Shown here: positions 17,988-25,441 of the stretch, piece after piece | Position numbering within the stretch: position 1 is the first letter of the stretch | Layout: each line of letters begins with the position of its first letter | DNA from: Actinomycetes bacterium | Lineage (GTDB): Bacteria; Actinomycetota; Acidimicrobiia; Acidimicrobiales; SZUA-35 | Assembly (NCBI GenBank): GCA_024280015.1 | Contig: JAJRQY010000147.1 | Span: 1-38,305 of the forward strand | Length of the DNA stretch: 38,305 nucleotides | Reading direction: 5' to 3' | Notes under the pieces: model-generated | Told to the model about the DNA's origin: nothing | The model's database searches: none | The model's input: the letters and a program-made list of their open reading frames with translations, nothing else | Translations under genes and position numbers: made by a program

Positions 17988-18638
17988 CTACCGAGTCTCG
18001 CCCGTACCCGATGCGGATGAGCCGCCGACTGCAGTCAGCATGACTGATCCGTCCGAATCGACGTCTCCGGTAAGCACCTGAGTGTCTGAGGGAGCGTCAC
18101 TTTCGCTTCGTCCTTCTGGTTCAACAGTAATAAAGATCGAGGCAGCGTTCTCGAAGATGTACAGGTGATCTTGCCCACCGTTGATGACAATGGAGCCACT
18201 TTCGATGTCGAAGGCTCCGGCGGCGACTGGCTCTGAGTCAACAATTGACCAAACCTGGTAGTCATTGCCGCTCCCCGCTGGGTCGAGGTCTTCGAGCTCG
18301 AGGTGAAGAACACTCTCACCTTCTTCCATAGCCATGGCGTCATCCTCCATGGCGTCGTCGTCAGACAGGGCATCATCGTCGGCCATTGCGTCGTCGTCGG
18401 CCATTGCGTCGTCGTCGGCCATTGCGTCGTCGTCAGCCATGGCATCATCGTCAGCCATGGCATCGTCGTCAGCCATTGCGTCGTCGTCAGACATGGCATC
18501 GTCGTCGGCCACAGCGGCGGCCGTTGTCGGAACGGCTGCCGGTTCTTGGGATGCTGAGTCACTACCTGATCCGCAGGCGACCGCAGTCAGGGTCAGACCG
18601 GCCAGCAGTGCCATTGTCTTCATCCATCGGGTGTTCAT
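17988..18638 (-). CDS. Lipoprotein with Asp-rich repeat and RskA-like C-terminal domain
   Basis: The start is ATG 18638, preceded by AGAGG; the longer frame to 18878 overlaps the next gene. The 216-residue protein opens with a lipoprotein signal ending in 'LTAVAC' (Cys22). Residues about 45-103 are nine copies of the six-residue unit [AS]DDDAM plus a tenth partial one, a very acidic, probably disordered spacer. The last 105 residues, with 'GNDYQVWSIVDSEPVAAGAF' and 'ASIFITVEPEGRSESDAP', resemble the extracytoplasmic C-terminal domain of anti-sigma-K factor RskA. There is no N-terminal sigma-binding region and no adjacent sigma gene, so it is not a normal anti-sigma factor. A surface sensor or decoy role is possible; the function is unknown. 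Confidence 0.85.
   Translation of the reverse strand: MNTRWMKTMALLAGLTLTAVACGSGSDSASQEPAAVPTTAAAVADDDAMSDDDAMADDDAMADDDAMADDDAMADDDAMADDDAMADDDALSDDDAMEDDAMAMEEGESVLHLELEDLDPAGSGNDYQVWSIVDSEPVAAGAFDIESGSIVINGGQDHLYIFENAASIFITVEPEGRSESDAPSDTQVLTGDVDSDGSVMLTAVGGSSASGTGETR
18348..18509 (-). repeat. 18-bp tandem repeat array (9 units) inside the lipoprotein gene
   Basis: Nine contiguous 18-bp units, varying only at a few mostly silent positions, encode [AS]DDDA[ML] on the minus strand. The unit length keeps the reading frame, so copy number can change without frameshift. The Asp codons are almost all GAC, with occasional GAT. Confidence 0.95.
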
Positions 18639-18771
18639 GGTGTTACCTCTTCGAGTTGTTTGGGTTGCCTGGATCCAATCGGCGCAGAAGAAGAAAGTTG
18701 CGGAAATGAAGGTGGGGTTCAGCTCATCTTCAGACCTCTGAACATTCAAGAAACTCGGCACACTGTTGGTT

Positions 18772-20067
18772 ATGAGCCGACAGATCAAGTCAGTAGCAGT
18801 ACTCGGATGTGGAACCATGGGATCGGGCATTGCCGCGGTCAGCGCGGCGGCTGGCTGCAAGGTCTTGATGTTGGACATGACAGCGGAGGCGGTCGAACGG
18901 GGCTTGCAAGCGGTGAAGGAAGAACACCGTCACCTGGTTGTGACCGGGACCTTCGAGCATGACCTGGAGAAGATTGTCGACTACGACTGGATTTGTGAAG
19001 CCATCGTGGAGGACCTAGCCACCAAGCAAGAACTGTTCGCCAAGGTCGAACCGCTACGCAAGGACGGCTCCGTGATCAGCTCCAACACTTCGGGCATTCC
19101 CCTTCGAGACATTTCCGAAGGGATGCCCGAACGCTTCCGCCAGGACGTTGCCATCACCCACTTCTTTAACCCGGTCCAGGTCATGAAGCTGTTCGAGCTG
19201 GTTCCTGGCGAAGACACCACCGATGACGTCGTCGCTGTATTTACGGACTTTGGTGCCAACGATCTGGGCAAGGGAGTGGTCAACGCCAAGGACACGGTCA
19301 ACTTCATCGGCAACCGCATTGGCTGCTTCCTCATGCTCAGCGGCCTGCACATAGCCAAGCCCTTCCTGATGGAGGGAATGAAGCAGGAGTCTGTCGATGC
19401 GGTGCTTGGCCAACCGGTCGGACTGCCGCCAACCGGTCTCTATGGCCTGATCGACCTGATTGGTCTGGACATCATGGACCTGGTCGGTAAGAACCTGAAG
19501 GCCAATCTTCCCGAAGACGACATCGGGTTGGCCTACACCTCATTCCCAGACGTTGAGCAGAGGATGTTGGAACGAGGTCAGCTCGGTCGCAAGGCCAGAG
19601 CCGTTGGCGGTTTTGGCCGGGTTCAGAAGCTGGATGATGGCTCGAAGAAGAAGGAGACCTTTGATCTATTGGAAGAGGAATGGCGTGATGCCCTTGCTCC
19701 TCAGCTAGCCAGTGTGCCGTCTGATCTTGGGGCCATCATGTTCGAGGACTCTATGGAGGGGGAGTTGGCCTGGCAAGTCATTGGCGGCACCCTTCGATAT
19801 GCGGCTGATCTGATACCGGAGATCAGTGACGACGTGGTCAACATCGACCGAGCTATTCGCTGGGGCTTCGCCTGGGTGAAGGGCCCGTTCGAGTTGTTGG
19901 ATGCGGTTGGTCCATTGAGGGTGATTGAGAAAATCGAAGACGAAGGCGGCGAGATCCCAGCCATGTTGCAGGTCTTGCGTGATTCGGATGAAAGTAGCTT
20001 CTACCGAGCCGAGGGATCGGAGTTTTTGGGAATCGACGGTGGATGGCACCCCGTATCCCCGGATTGA
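18772..20067 (+). CDS. 3-hydroxyacyl-CoA dehydrogenase
   Basis: A 431-residue enzyme starting at ATG 18772; a TTG two codons earlier is a weaker choice. The Rossmann motif 'LGCGTMGSGIAA' is at about residues 11-22, then 'ISSNTSGIPLRDISEG' and the catalytic His in 'ITHFFNPVQVMKLFELVPG', followed by 'NAKDTVNFIGNRIGC'. It oxidises 3-hydroxyacyl-CoA to 3-ketoacyl-CoA with NAD+ in fatty acid beta-oxidation. The sequence resembles the dehydrogenase half of the large FadB-like proteins of COG1250, but the enoyl-CoA hydratase half is absent. It is longer than the 280-310-residue single-domain enzymes because of a second C-terminal helical domain. No other beta-oxidation gene is adjacent. Confidence 0.93.
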   Translation: MSRQIKSVAVLGCGTMGSGIAAVSAAAGCKVLMLDMTAEAVERGLQAVKEEHRHLVVTGTFEHDLEKIVDYDWICEAIVEDLATKQELFAKVEPLRKDGSVISSNTSGIPLRDISEGMPERFRQDVAITHFFNPVQVMKLFELVPGEDTTDDVVAVFTDFGANDLGKGVVNAKDTVNFIGNRIGCFLMLSGLHIAKPFLMEGMKQESVDAVLGQPVGLPPTGLYGLIDLIGLDIMDLVGKNLKANLPEDDIGLAYTSFPDVEQRMLERGQLGRKARAVGGFGRVQKLDDGSKKKETFDLLEEEWRDALAPQLASVPSDLGAIMFEDSMEGELAWQVIGGTLRYAADLIPEISDDVVNIDRAIRWGFAWVKGPFELLDAVGPLRVIEKIEDEGGEIPAMLQVLRDSDESSFYRAEGSEFLGIDGGWHPVSPD

Positions 20068-20089
20068 TCACGCAGCTGTTGGTTCCGTC

Positions 20090-21289
20090 TCAGCCTGTTG
20101 GTTCCGCCTCGGGGTCGGACAGGTAATCCTCCAGATCAGCATCGCTGATCGGCCAGGCCTGGGCTGGGAAGGACTGATCGGCCAGGATCGTGCCAGCAGG
20201 GTCGCGAACAACAAGATTGATCCGCGTCCGGCCGACTGCAGTGGCGAGTACCTGGATACTGAACACACCGACTTCGTCGCCATAGCGGACATTCTCAACG
20301 GTGAGAATTGATGAGTCGTCAACCGTTACGTCGATGATGAGGCCCTCAACAGCCGTTGGAGCACAAGATTCTGAATTGAAGGCTTGCATACCAAGCTCGA
20401 TCAGCATTGGTTCCCGCAGGTAGTCGAGGTTGAGTCCCTGATGAATCGTGGCGTAGGGGTCGTCGAAGTCGATGACCAGCTCGTGTTTGGGTGAGCTGCA
20501 TAGCAGTGGCTTTCGGAAGGCCTCAACCTCCAGACCGGTAATCTCCAGATGCTCCAGAGCTAGGTCGCCGGTGAAGCCGGTACCCAGTGGAGTGCGGAAG
20601 AACTGCCCCGTTTCTCTTACCCAGTCTGGCTTGCCTTCACCGTATGAGGTTCGGATCTCTGCGGCCCACCAGTCGATGCCGTCGGACTCAAAGTCGAATT
20701 CGACCAGAACTGGAACGCGGTCTCGATCGCCTACTAGGCGGAGGTTGGTGGATTGTTGCCAGATGCCGGCTTCTCCAAATCCGAGCACGCCATTGCCAAT
20801 GATCTCGCCTTCGTCGATTGTTATTGAGTAGTCGAAGGTCTCTCCGTCATAGGTCAGCTGTATCTGATCGGCCTCGAAACGAACTGTTTTGGTTCGAAAG
20901 CTGAATGGCTTGAGAAGAGTGATCTGGTTTCTGACCTTGGTAGCGACGGGAGTAGGTTCCGTTGTCGTCACTGAGGTAGCGGCCGAACCCGAGGGGTCAT
21001 CCCCAGCTGCGCTGACTGCGGCCAGTGACGGCTCGTTGGGCTGATTGCTGCCTGTGGCGATGCCAACAAAAGCCAATGCCACCACAATGCTGGCTGCTGC
21101 CGCCAAGACCAGGGGCGTTTGGCTCCGGCCAACTGCGACCGTAGTAGTCGAGATGAGAAGTGGTTCTGCAATCAAGTCGTTCGATCGCGTGTTGGGGACC
21201 GTGAGCCGACGTGACTGGAAGGTGAACATGTCTTGCAGGGCATCCTCGAGCGAGCCACTGGAGTCAGCGGGGCTGGTTGTTGACGTCAT
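20090..21289 (-). CDS. Putative membrane anti-sigma factor, novel extracytoplasmic domain
   Basis: A 399-residue single-pass protein whose ATG overlaps the TGA of the ECF sigma gene (ATGA, 21286-21289). Residues 1-57 are a likely cytoplasmic region, 58-80 the membrane helix ('LVLAAAASIVVALAFVGIA'), then a Ser/Thr/Pro linker and about 280 extracytoplasmic residues rich in beta strands. The position and topology are those of an anti-sigma factor, but the N-terminus lacks the HxxxCxxC zinc motif, so the assignment rests on context. The outer part has two Cys ('LLCSSPKH' and 'SESCAP') that could form a disulfide. I do not recognise the outer domain. It could instead be a secreted effector regulated by the sigma factor. 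Confidence 0.7.
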   Translation of the reverse strand: MTSTTSPADSSGSLEDALQDMFTFQSRRLTVPNTRSNDLIAEPLLISTTTVAVGRSQTPLVLAAAASIVVALAFVGIATGSNQPNEPSLAAVSAAGDDPSGSAATSVTTTEPTPVATKVRNQITLLKPFSFRTKTVRFEADQIQLTYDGETFDYSITIDEGEIIGNGVLGFGEAGIWQQSTNLRLVGDRDRVPVLVEFDFESDGIDWWAAEIRTSYGEGKPDWVRETGQFFRTPLGTGFTGDLALEHLEITGLEVEAFRKPLLCSSPKHELVIDFDDPYATIHQGLNLDYLREPMLIELGMQAFNSESCAPTAVEGLIIDVTVDDSSILTVENVRYGDEVGVFSIQVLATAVGRTRINLVVRDPAGTILADQSFPAQAWPISDADLEDYLSDPEAEPTG

Positions 21290-21789
21290 CGGGTGATCTC
21301 CTTGGAGAGTTGTTCTAGGGCCCGGGAGGCGAGGGACTTGACGGTTCCCGGTCGGCAGCCCAGGGATTCAGCGATCTCGGCTTCGGACAAGCCACCGTGA
21401 TAGCGCAGGACGATTACTGCTCGTTGGCGAAAGGGGAGCCTTGAAACCGCGTCGGAGAGCTCGTTGAAGGAGAAATCCACCGAGGCCGACTCGGCCAGAA
21501 GCGGCAACTTGTTCTGCCGGACAGCACTTCGCCGATGCCAGTTTTTGGCCCCGTTTACCAGGGCCGTACGCAAGTAAGCCTCGGGCCGCTCGGCGGTGCC
21601 CCACGTACGGTACATCGTGGTCATGGCCTCTTGGGCGATTTCTTCACCAATGGTCTGATCATGGACAAGGAATGAAGCCAGCTTGAAGGCCCAGAGCCAA
21701 GACTCGGCAAAGAACAGTTCAAAGGTCTGGCAACCACTTGTCCGTTCGTTGGTAGCCGTGTGCACGGCATGAGTATCGCTCACATCCAT
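21286..21789 (-). CDS. ECF-type RNA polymerase sigma factor
   Basis: A 167-residue group IV sigma factor. Region 2 spans about 21-85, with 'TIGEEIAQEAMTTMYRTWG' and 'AYLRTALVNGAKNWHRR'. Region 4 spans about 107-160, with 'LPFRQRAVIVLRYHGGLSEAEIAESLGCRPGTVKSLASRAL', a clear helix-turn-helix; the overall look is SigE-family. It directs polymerase to a small regulon, probably including its own operon. The putative anti-sigma gene is translationally coupled behind it. Upstream, 122 bp away on the same strand, is the HD-GYP/lectin gene. Confidence 0.94.
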   Translation of the reverse strand: MDVSDTHAVHTATNERTSGCQTFELFFAESWLWAFKLASFLVHDQTIGEEIAQEAMTTMYRTWGTAERPEAYLRTALVNGAKNWHRRSAVRQNKLPLLAESASVDFSFNELSDAVSRLPFRQRAVIVLRYHGGLSEAEIAESLGCRPGTVKSLASRALEQLSKEITR

Positions 21790-21911
21790 AACGACACCCG
21801 TAGGGCCAATGCGGTTCCAAGGATCTTGAGATCACTGGGCTTGTCATTCGGCCAACCCTCACCAAACACCAGGAGAGTGTTGCTGTCGTCCTGGTCGCCT
21901 GGACCCCAGTG

Positions 21912-23780
21912 CTAGTCAAATTCAATGACCGTGGCGATGGGATCTGCGCCAGCGCGCCAGCCGCCGTCGATGTAGATCCAAGAGCCAGCGTTCCAGCCGT
22001 CATCCCAGTAACCGTCGGGGGTGACCATTACGCCGATGTTTTGTGGAACCACACCCCCACCGTTGCTTGGCTCACCACCTTGATGTTCATCAGGCGGCAA
22101 CCAGTTCGTGTAGCTAAAGGGCTCACTCGTCAACCACTCGAATGTGCCTTCTTCGGCAATATCGGAGAACCCGAGCCAGACTGCCCGATCTCCACCAAAC
22201 GTAGTGGCGACGAAGGTATTTTCGGCCGCATTGTTGACTGTCACCAAGTGTCCACCCAACGCCTCGGCCTCCGCTTTGGCTTCACTCCAAGTTTGGCCTG
22301 GCGTACCAGCAACATAGGTGTGGCCGTTAAAGGCGATTCCCCCCTGGATAGTGGTCGTTGTTGTTGGTGCGGTAGTCGTTGTCGTTGTCGTTGGTGCGGC
22401 GGTTGTTGTTGGTGCGGTAGTCGTTGTCGTCGTTGGTGCGGCGGTTGAGGTTGGCAGGGATGTGGAAGGTGTAGCTGTTGTCGATGGCCGCTGCCCAGTG
22501 GTGGTAGTTGAAACCCTGCTCGTGCTCGTCTCATCGGTGGTGGGAACAGTGATGGAAGTTGTCGCAATTGTGAAGGTTGTAGTGATACCTCTGTCGACCG
22601 TGGTCGTCGGTGCTTTGCTTGGGACAGGATCTGTTGGCACCGTCGTAGTCGACACGAAGGCCAAAGGTTCTTCGGGTCGTTCCACTATCGGGGGCGAGAT
22701 GGCGATGCTGGTGGCGGCAACGACGGCTCCGGTGACGGCAATTGCTGGTGTCTGGATGACCGCTGTACCAATCTGGCCAACTGGGATGTCGCTGAGCCAT
22801 GCCAAAGGTCCGAAGGTCCAACGCTTACCGAGTGAGACATTCAGGAATGCTCGAACCACATCAGGATCGAACTGCGAGCCAGCACAATCGACAAGTTCTT
22901 GTCGCGCGGCTTGGACCGACATTGCTTCCTTGTAGGAACGTTTGGCGGTGATGACGTCATAGGCGTCGGCGACAGCGGTGATTCGCCCGGCCAGAGAGAT
23001 TTCTGTTCCCGCCAGTCCGAGAGGGTAGCCATTGCCATCCCATCGTTCATGGTGCTCGCTCGCGGCCAGGATCCAGTCGCCGAGCCAACCCGACAGTGGT
23101 TCAAGGAAGGAGAAGCTCGCGCCGGGGTGTTCCTTGAGTTGTTCCCATTCGTCGGCGGTAAGAGCCTCTTGTTTGTTGAGTATCTCTGTTGGGATGGTGA
23201 GCTTGCCCATGTCGTGGAGCAGGACGCCCCAGGCCAGACGAAGCCGGTCACTGTCGGAGAGGCCCATTTCTTCCGCGATAAGGTCTGCGTTGGCCCGGAC
23301 TCGTTCGGCGTGGCCGCGGGTTAGGCGGTCGTGATGGCTAAGCAGGGAGACGAGTTCCAGGGCATGGGTTGCTGCTTGGTTCGTGTCTGAGCCCAGTCCG
23401 TTGGCTCCGATCTCGTCGAGGCGTTTTTCGAGCTGGCGGACACTGCCTGCTCTGAGAGCGAGACTGAATCGTGATGGTGCTTGGTCGGGGAAGACCAGAC
23501 TGAGGTCGAAAAGTGTGGCCAGCGGCAGGAGTCGTCGGGTGGCTTTGTCGACGAGGATGGAAACGGCAGCTCCAATGGGAGCGGCCTGTGAGATCCAGAG
23601 GAGGAGCCCAACCTTGCCCGGTGGGTGGTAGAGCAGGTCACCGATCTGTCGGAGAATGGTGATGGACGCCCCGAGTGGGATGAGAAAGGCGAGGGCGCGA
23701 ATGAGAAGGGCAATGCCTCTTTGGCTATGCCAGGATCCGATTCCCGATTCTGTCGCCCCTCGGGTTGGCTCACTATTCAC
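21912..23780 (-). CDS. Transmembrane HD-GYP phosphodiesterase with C-terminal C-type lectin domain
   Basis: A 622-residue protein with, in order: two membrane segments (about 23-50 and 57-77) followed by basic KATRR; a cytoplasmic HD-GYP domain (about 138-315) with HDMGK at 189-193, HHERWDGNGYP at 243-253 and 'AGRITAVADAYDVIT' at 264-278; a third membrane segment (about 339-362); a Thr/Pro/Ala linker (377-478); and a C-type lectin-like domain (485-622) with 'HTYVAGTPGQTWSEAKAEAE', 'LGGHLVTVNNAAEN', 'VWLGFSD', 'YTNW', a GEPSN loop resembling EPN and a 'GYWDD' counterpart of WND. HD-GYP domains hydrolyse cyclic-di-GMP (family knowledge). By topology the lectin lies outside. The lectin has no Cys. 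It is probably a glycan or ligand receptor controlling c-di-GMP. Confidence 0.9.
   Translation of the reverse strand: MNSEPTRGATESGIGSWHSQRGIALLIRALAFLIPLGASITILRQIGDLLYHPPGKVGLLLWISQAAPIGAAVSILVDKATRRLLPLATLFDLSLVFPDQAPSRFSLALRAGSVRQLEKRLDEIGANGLGSDTNQAATHALELVSLLSHHDRLTRGHAERVRANADLIAEEMGLSDSDRLRLAWGVLLHDMGKLTIPTEILNKQEALTADEWEQLKEHPGASFSFLEPLSGWLGDWILAASEHHERWDGNGYPLGLAGTEISLAGRITAVADAYDVITAKRSYKEAMSVQAARQELVDCAGSQFDPDVVRAFLNVSLGKRWTFGPLAWLSDIPVGQIGTAVIQTPAIAVTGAVVAATSIAISPPIVERPEEPLAFVSTTTVPTDPVPSKAPTTTVDRGITTTFTIATTSITVPTTDETSTSRVSTTTTGQRPSTTATPSTSLPTSTAAPTTTTTTAPTTTAAPTTTTTTTAPTTTTTIQGGIAFNGHTYVAGTPGQTWSEAKAEAEALGGHLVTVNNAAENTFVATTFGGDRAVWLGFSDIAEEGTFEWLTSEPFSYTNWLPPDEHQGGEPSNGGGVVPQNIGVMVTPDGYWDDGWNAGSWIYIDGGWRAGADPIATVIEFD
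22344..22480 (-). repeat. Low-complexity Thr/Pro-coding tract
   Basis: Imperfect GTT/GTC/GTG-rich repeats (plus strand) encode runs of Thr with APT and AAPT units, forming the linker between the third membrane segment and the lectin domain. It is an internal coding repeat, not a separate element. Confidence 0.8.
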
Positions 23781-23845
23781 AACTTCTAGATCGGCCTTCT
23801 CCGGGTGAAGATTAGGTTCCAGCGAACTTGTGACCGGATGCAGGC

Positions 23846-23883
23846 CTAGGCCCTGGACCAGGGAGAATAGGCACCGGGCCTAG
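23846..23883. promoter_or_regulatory. Inverted repeat between the two HD-GYP genes
   Basis: An 8-bp perfect inverted repeat, CTAGGCCC at 23846-23853 and GGGCCTAG at 23876-23883, encloses an inner palindrome CCCTGGACCAGGG. It lies 18 bp beyond the stop of the upstream HD-GYP gene and before the lectin-bearing one. No T-run follows, so it may be an RNA-stabilising or attenuating structure rather than a standard terminator. Confidence 0.4.
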
Positions 23884-23900
23884 CCTCGGGTGGTTGAAGA

Positions 23901-25334
23901 TCAGGCTGTCGTCGTGCTGGACCCAAAGGTCGGAGGCGCAGCCGTGGTCGTTGGGGCCGTTGTCGTCGTTGTTGGGGCCGTTGTCGTCGTGCTGGCTGTG
24001 GTTGTTGGGGCCGTGGTGGTTGGGGCGGTTGTCGTTGCTGGCCTGGTGGTTGTCTGGCGACGAGTTGTTGGTGGAGCAGTGCTCGTGGCTTGTGTGGTCT
24101 CGGTTGTGGAAGAGGTGGTTGTTGGGTCGGGTCGTTTTGTCGTCGGGACACTCGTTGTTGTCTCGAGTTCGGAAGTGGTCGTGAGTTGGGCAGTGGTTGA
24201 CGGCGCCCCTGTCGTAGTCGTTGTTTCAACGAAGGGTAAGGGCTCAGATACTTCGGTTGAAGGAATAGTGTTCGCCCCGACCAGAGCAACGATTGCGCCG
24301 GCTGCGGCAACAGCAGAGGTCTGAGCGCTGGCCGCTCCCAAGGCTGCGAACCACGCGAACGGAGCACGTCGTTCTTTGGGCTCGGGCAGTCCGGTGAGGA
24401 ACGCTCGGACGACACTTGGGTCAAATTGTGTACCAGAACACGCGGCGATTTCGGCCCGGGCATCGGCCGGTGACATCGATTCCTTGTAGGAGCGCTCCGA
24501 GGTGATGGCGTCGTAGGAATCGGCGACAGCAGCAATCCGACCGGCCAGGGAGATGTTGGCTCCTTGTAGGCCAAGCGGATATCCGGTTCCGTCCCAGCGC
24601 TCGTGGTGCTCCTTGGCTGCTAAGCGCCACTCACCAAGCCAGATCGCTAATGGATCCAGCAGTTCCGAGCCAGCGCTGGGGTGATTCATCACCACTTGTC
24701 GTTCAACAATACTTAGCTCGCCCTTCTTGCTGAGAATGTCTGATGGGATGGCGAGCATGCCCATGTCATGGAGAAGCATGGCCCAGGACAACCGCTCCCG
24801 TTCCAAGGCTGGTAGGTTCAGCTCTTCGGCGATGACCTTTGAATGGGTCAGGACACGCACCGCGTGACCCCGTGTGCTCCGATAGTGGACACTCAAAAGA
24901 ACAGCGAGTTCGAGAGCGGTAATTGCTGCTTCGTTCTCGGTAAGCCCGAGTCCAACGCTTCTGACCTCACTCAGCTTTTCTCGGAGCTGTTGTCGGGTAC
25001 TTGTGCGCCTGGCGACATCCATCCGTGAGGGAGCGTTGTCGGGGAAGACAAGATCGAGTTCGAGCAGCATGGCAAGGGGAAGTGCTCGTCTGGTCGGGGT
25101 GCTGGCCAAGACGGCAACGCCAGCCCCAAGAGGAGCGGCCTGCGCCACCCAGACAAGTAAGCCCAGCCATCCAGGTGGGTGGTACAAGATGCCACCGACC
25201 ACGAGTAGAACGAGCAGAGAGACAAGGACAGGAATGGCAAACACGAGGGCTCGAACAACGGCAGACAAGCCATTGTGCGATTTCCACATGCGAGCTTCAG
25301 GCTCGTTATTCCTAGGGGGTCGATCCGCAGACAT
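23901..25334 (-). CDS. Transmembrane HD-GYP domain protein with Thr-rich tail, lectin-less paralog
   Basis: A 477-residue paralog of the next gene; the two align without gaps over about the first 315 residues. It has membrane segments near 25-50 and 57-77, HD-GYP motifs at the same positions (HD 189-190, HHERWDGTGYP 243-253, 'AGRIAAVADSYDAIT' 264-278), a third membrane segment near 331-355 and a Thr/Pro-rich extracytoplasmic tail. It ends after 'GSSTTTA' with no lectin and no lectin remnant in the following 120 bp. HDxGK reads HDMGM, so a Lys conserved in active HD-GYP enzymes is Met; activity may be altered. It probably arose by tandem duplication and may act as a partner or heterodimer subunit of the lectin-bearing copy. 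Confidence 0.9.
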   Translation of the reverse strand: MSADRPPRNNEPEARMWKSHNGLSAVVRALVFAIPVLVSLLVLLVVGGILYHPPGWLGLLVWVAQAAPLGAGVAVLASTPTRRALPLAMLLELDLVFPDNAPSRMDVARRTSTRQQLREKLSEVRSVGLGLTENEAAITALELAVLLSVHYRSTRGHAVRVLTHSKVIAEELNLPALERERLSWAMLLHDMGMLAIPSDILSKKGELSIVERQVVMNHPSAGSELLDPLAIWLGEWRLAAKEHHERWDGTGYPLGLQGANISLAGRIAAVADSYDAITSERSYKESMSPADARAEIAACSGTQFDPSVVRAFLTGLPEPKERRAPFAWFAALGAASAQTSAVAAAGAIVALVGANTIPSTEVSEPLPFVETTTTTGAPSTTAQLTTTSELETTTSVPTTKRPDPTTTSSTTETTQATSTAPPTTRRQTTTRPATTTAPTTTAPTTTASTTTTAPTTTTTAPTTTAAPPTFGSSTTTA

Positions 25335-25441
25335 GGTGTGGGTATCGGTCCCCGATTACCCGAGCTTGAGTTGAATCAGCGTAGAGATTACTGGCTTGTA
25401 ACAAGAGTCCCTGACCGGCAACAGTGGTCGATTCATTGCGA

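Noticed and set aside
18348-18509. CRISPR array
   Set aside because: The 18-bp units are contiguous with no spacers and lie in frame inside a lipoprotein gene.
20077-20107. Direct repeat CTGTTGGTTCCG as a possible attachment site
   Set aside because: It is short, lies at the ends of two convergent genes and has no integrase, tRNA or boundary nearby.
22344-24100. Long Val-rich open frames on the plus strand opposite the Thr linkers
   Set aside because: They are the reverse complement of Thr codons and carry no independent features.
23846-24574. Frameshifted lectin domain after the lectin-less HD-GYP gene
   Set aside because: The alternative frame is Pro/Gln/Arg-rich low-complexity shadow of the Thr tract and shows no lectin motif; there is too little space before the next gene.
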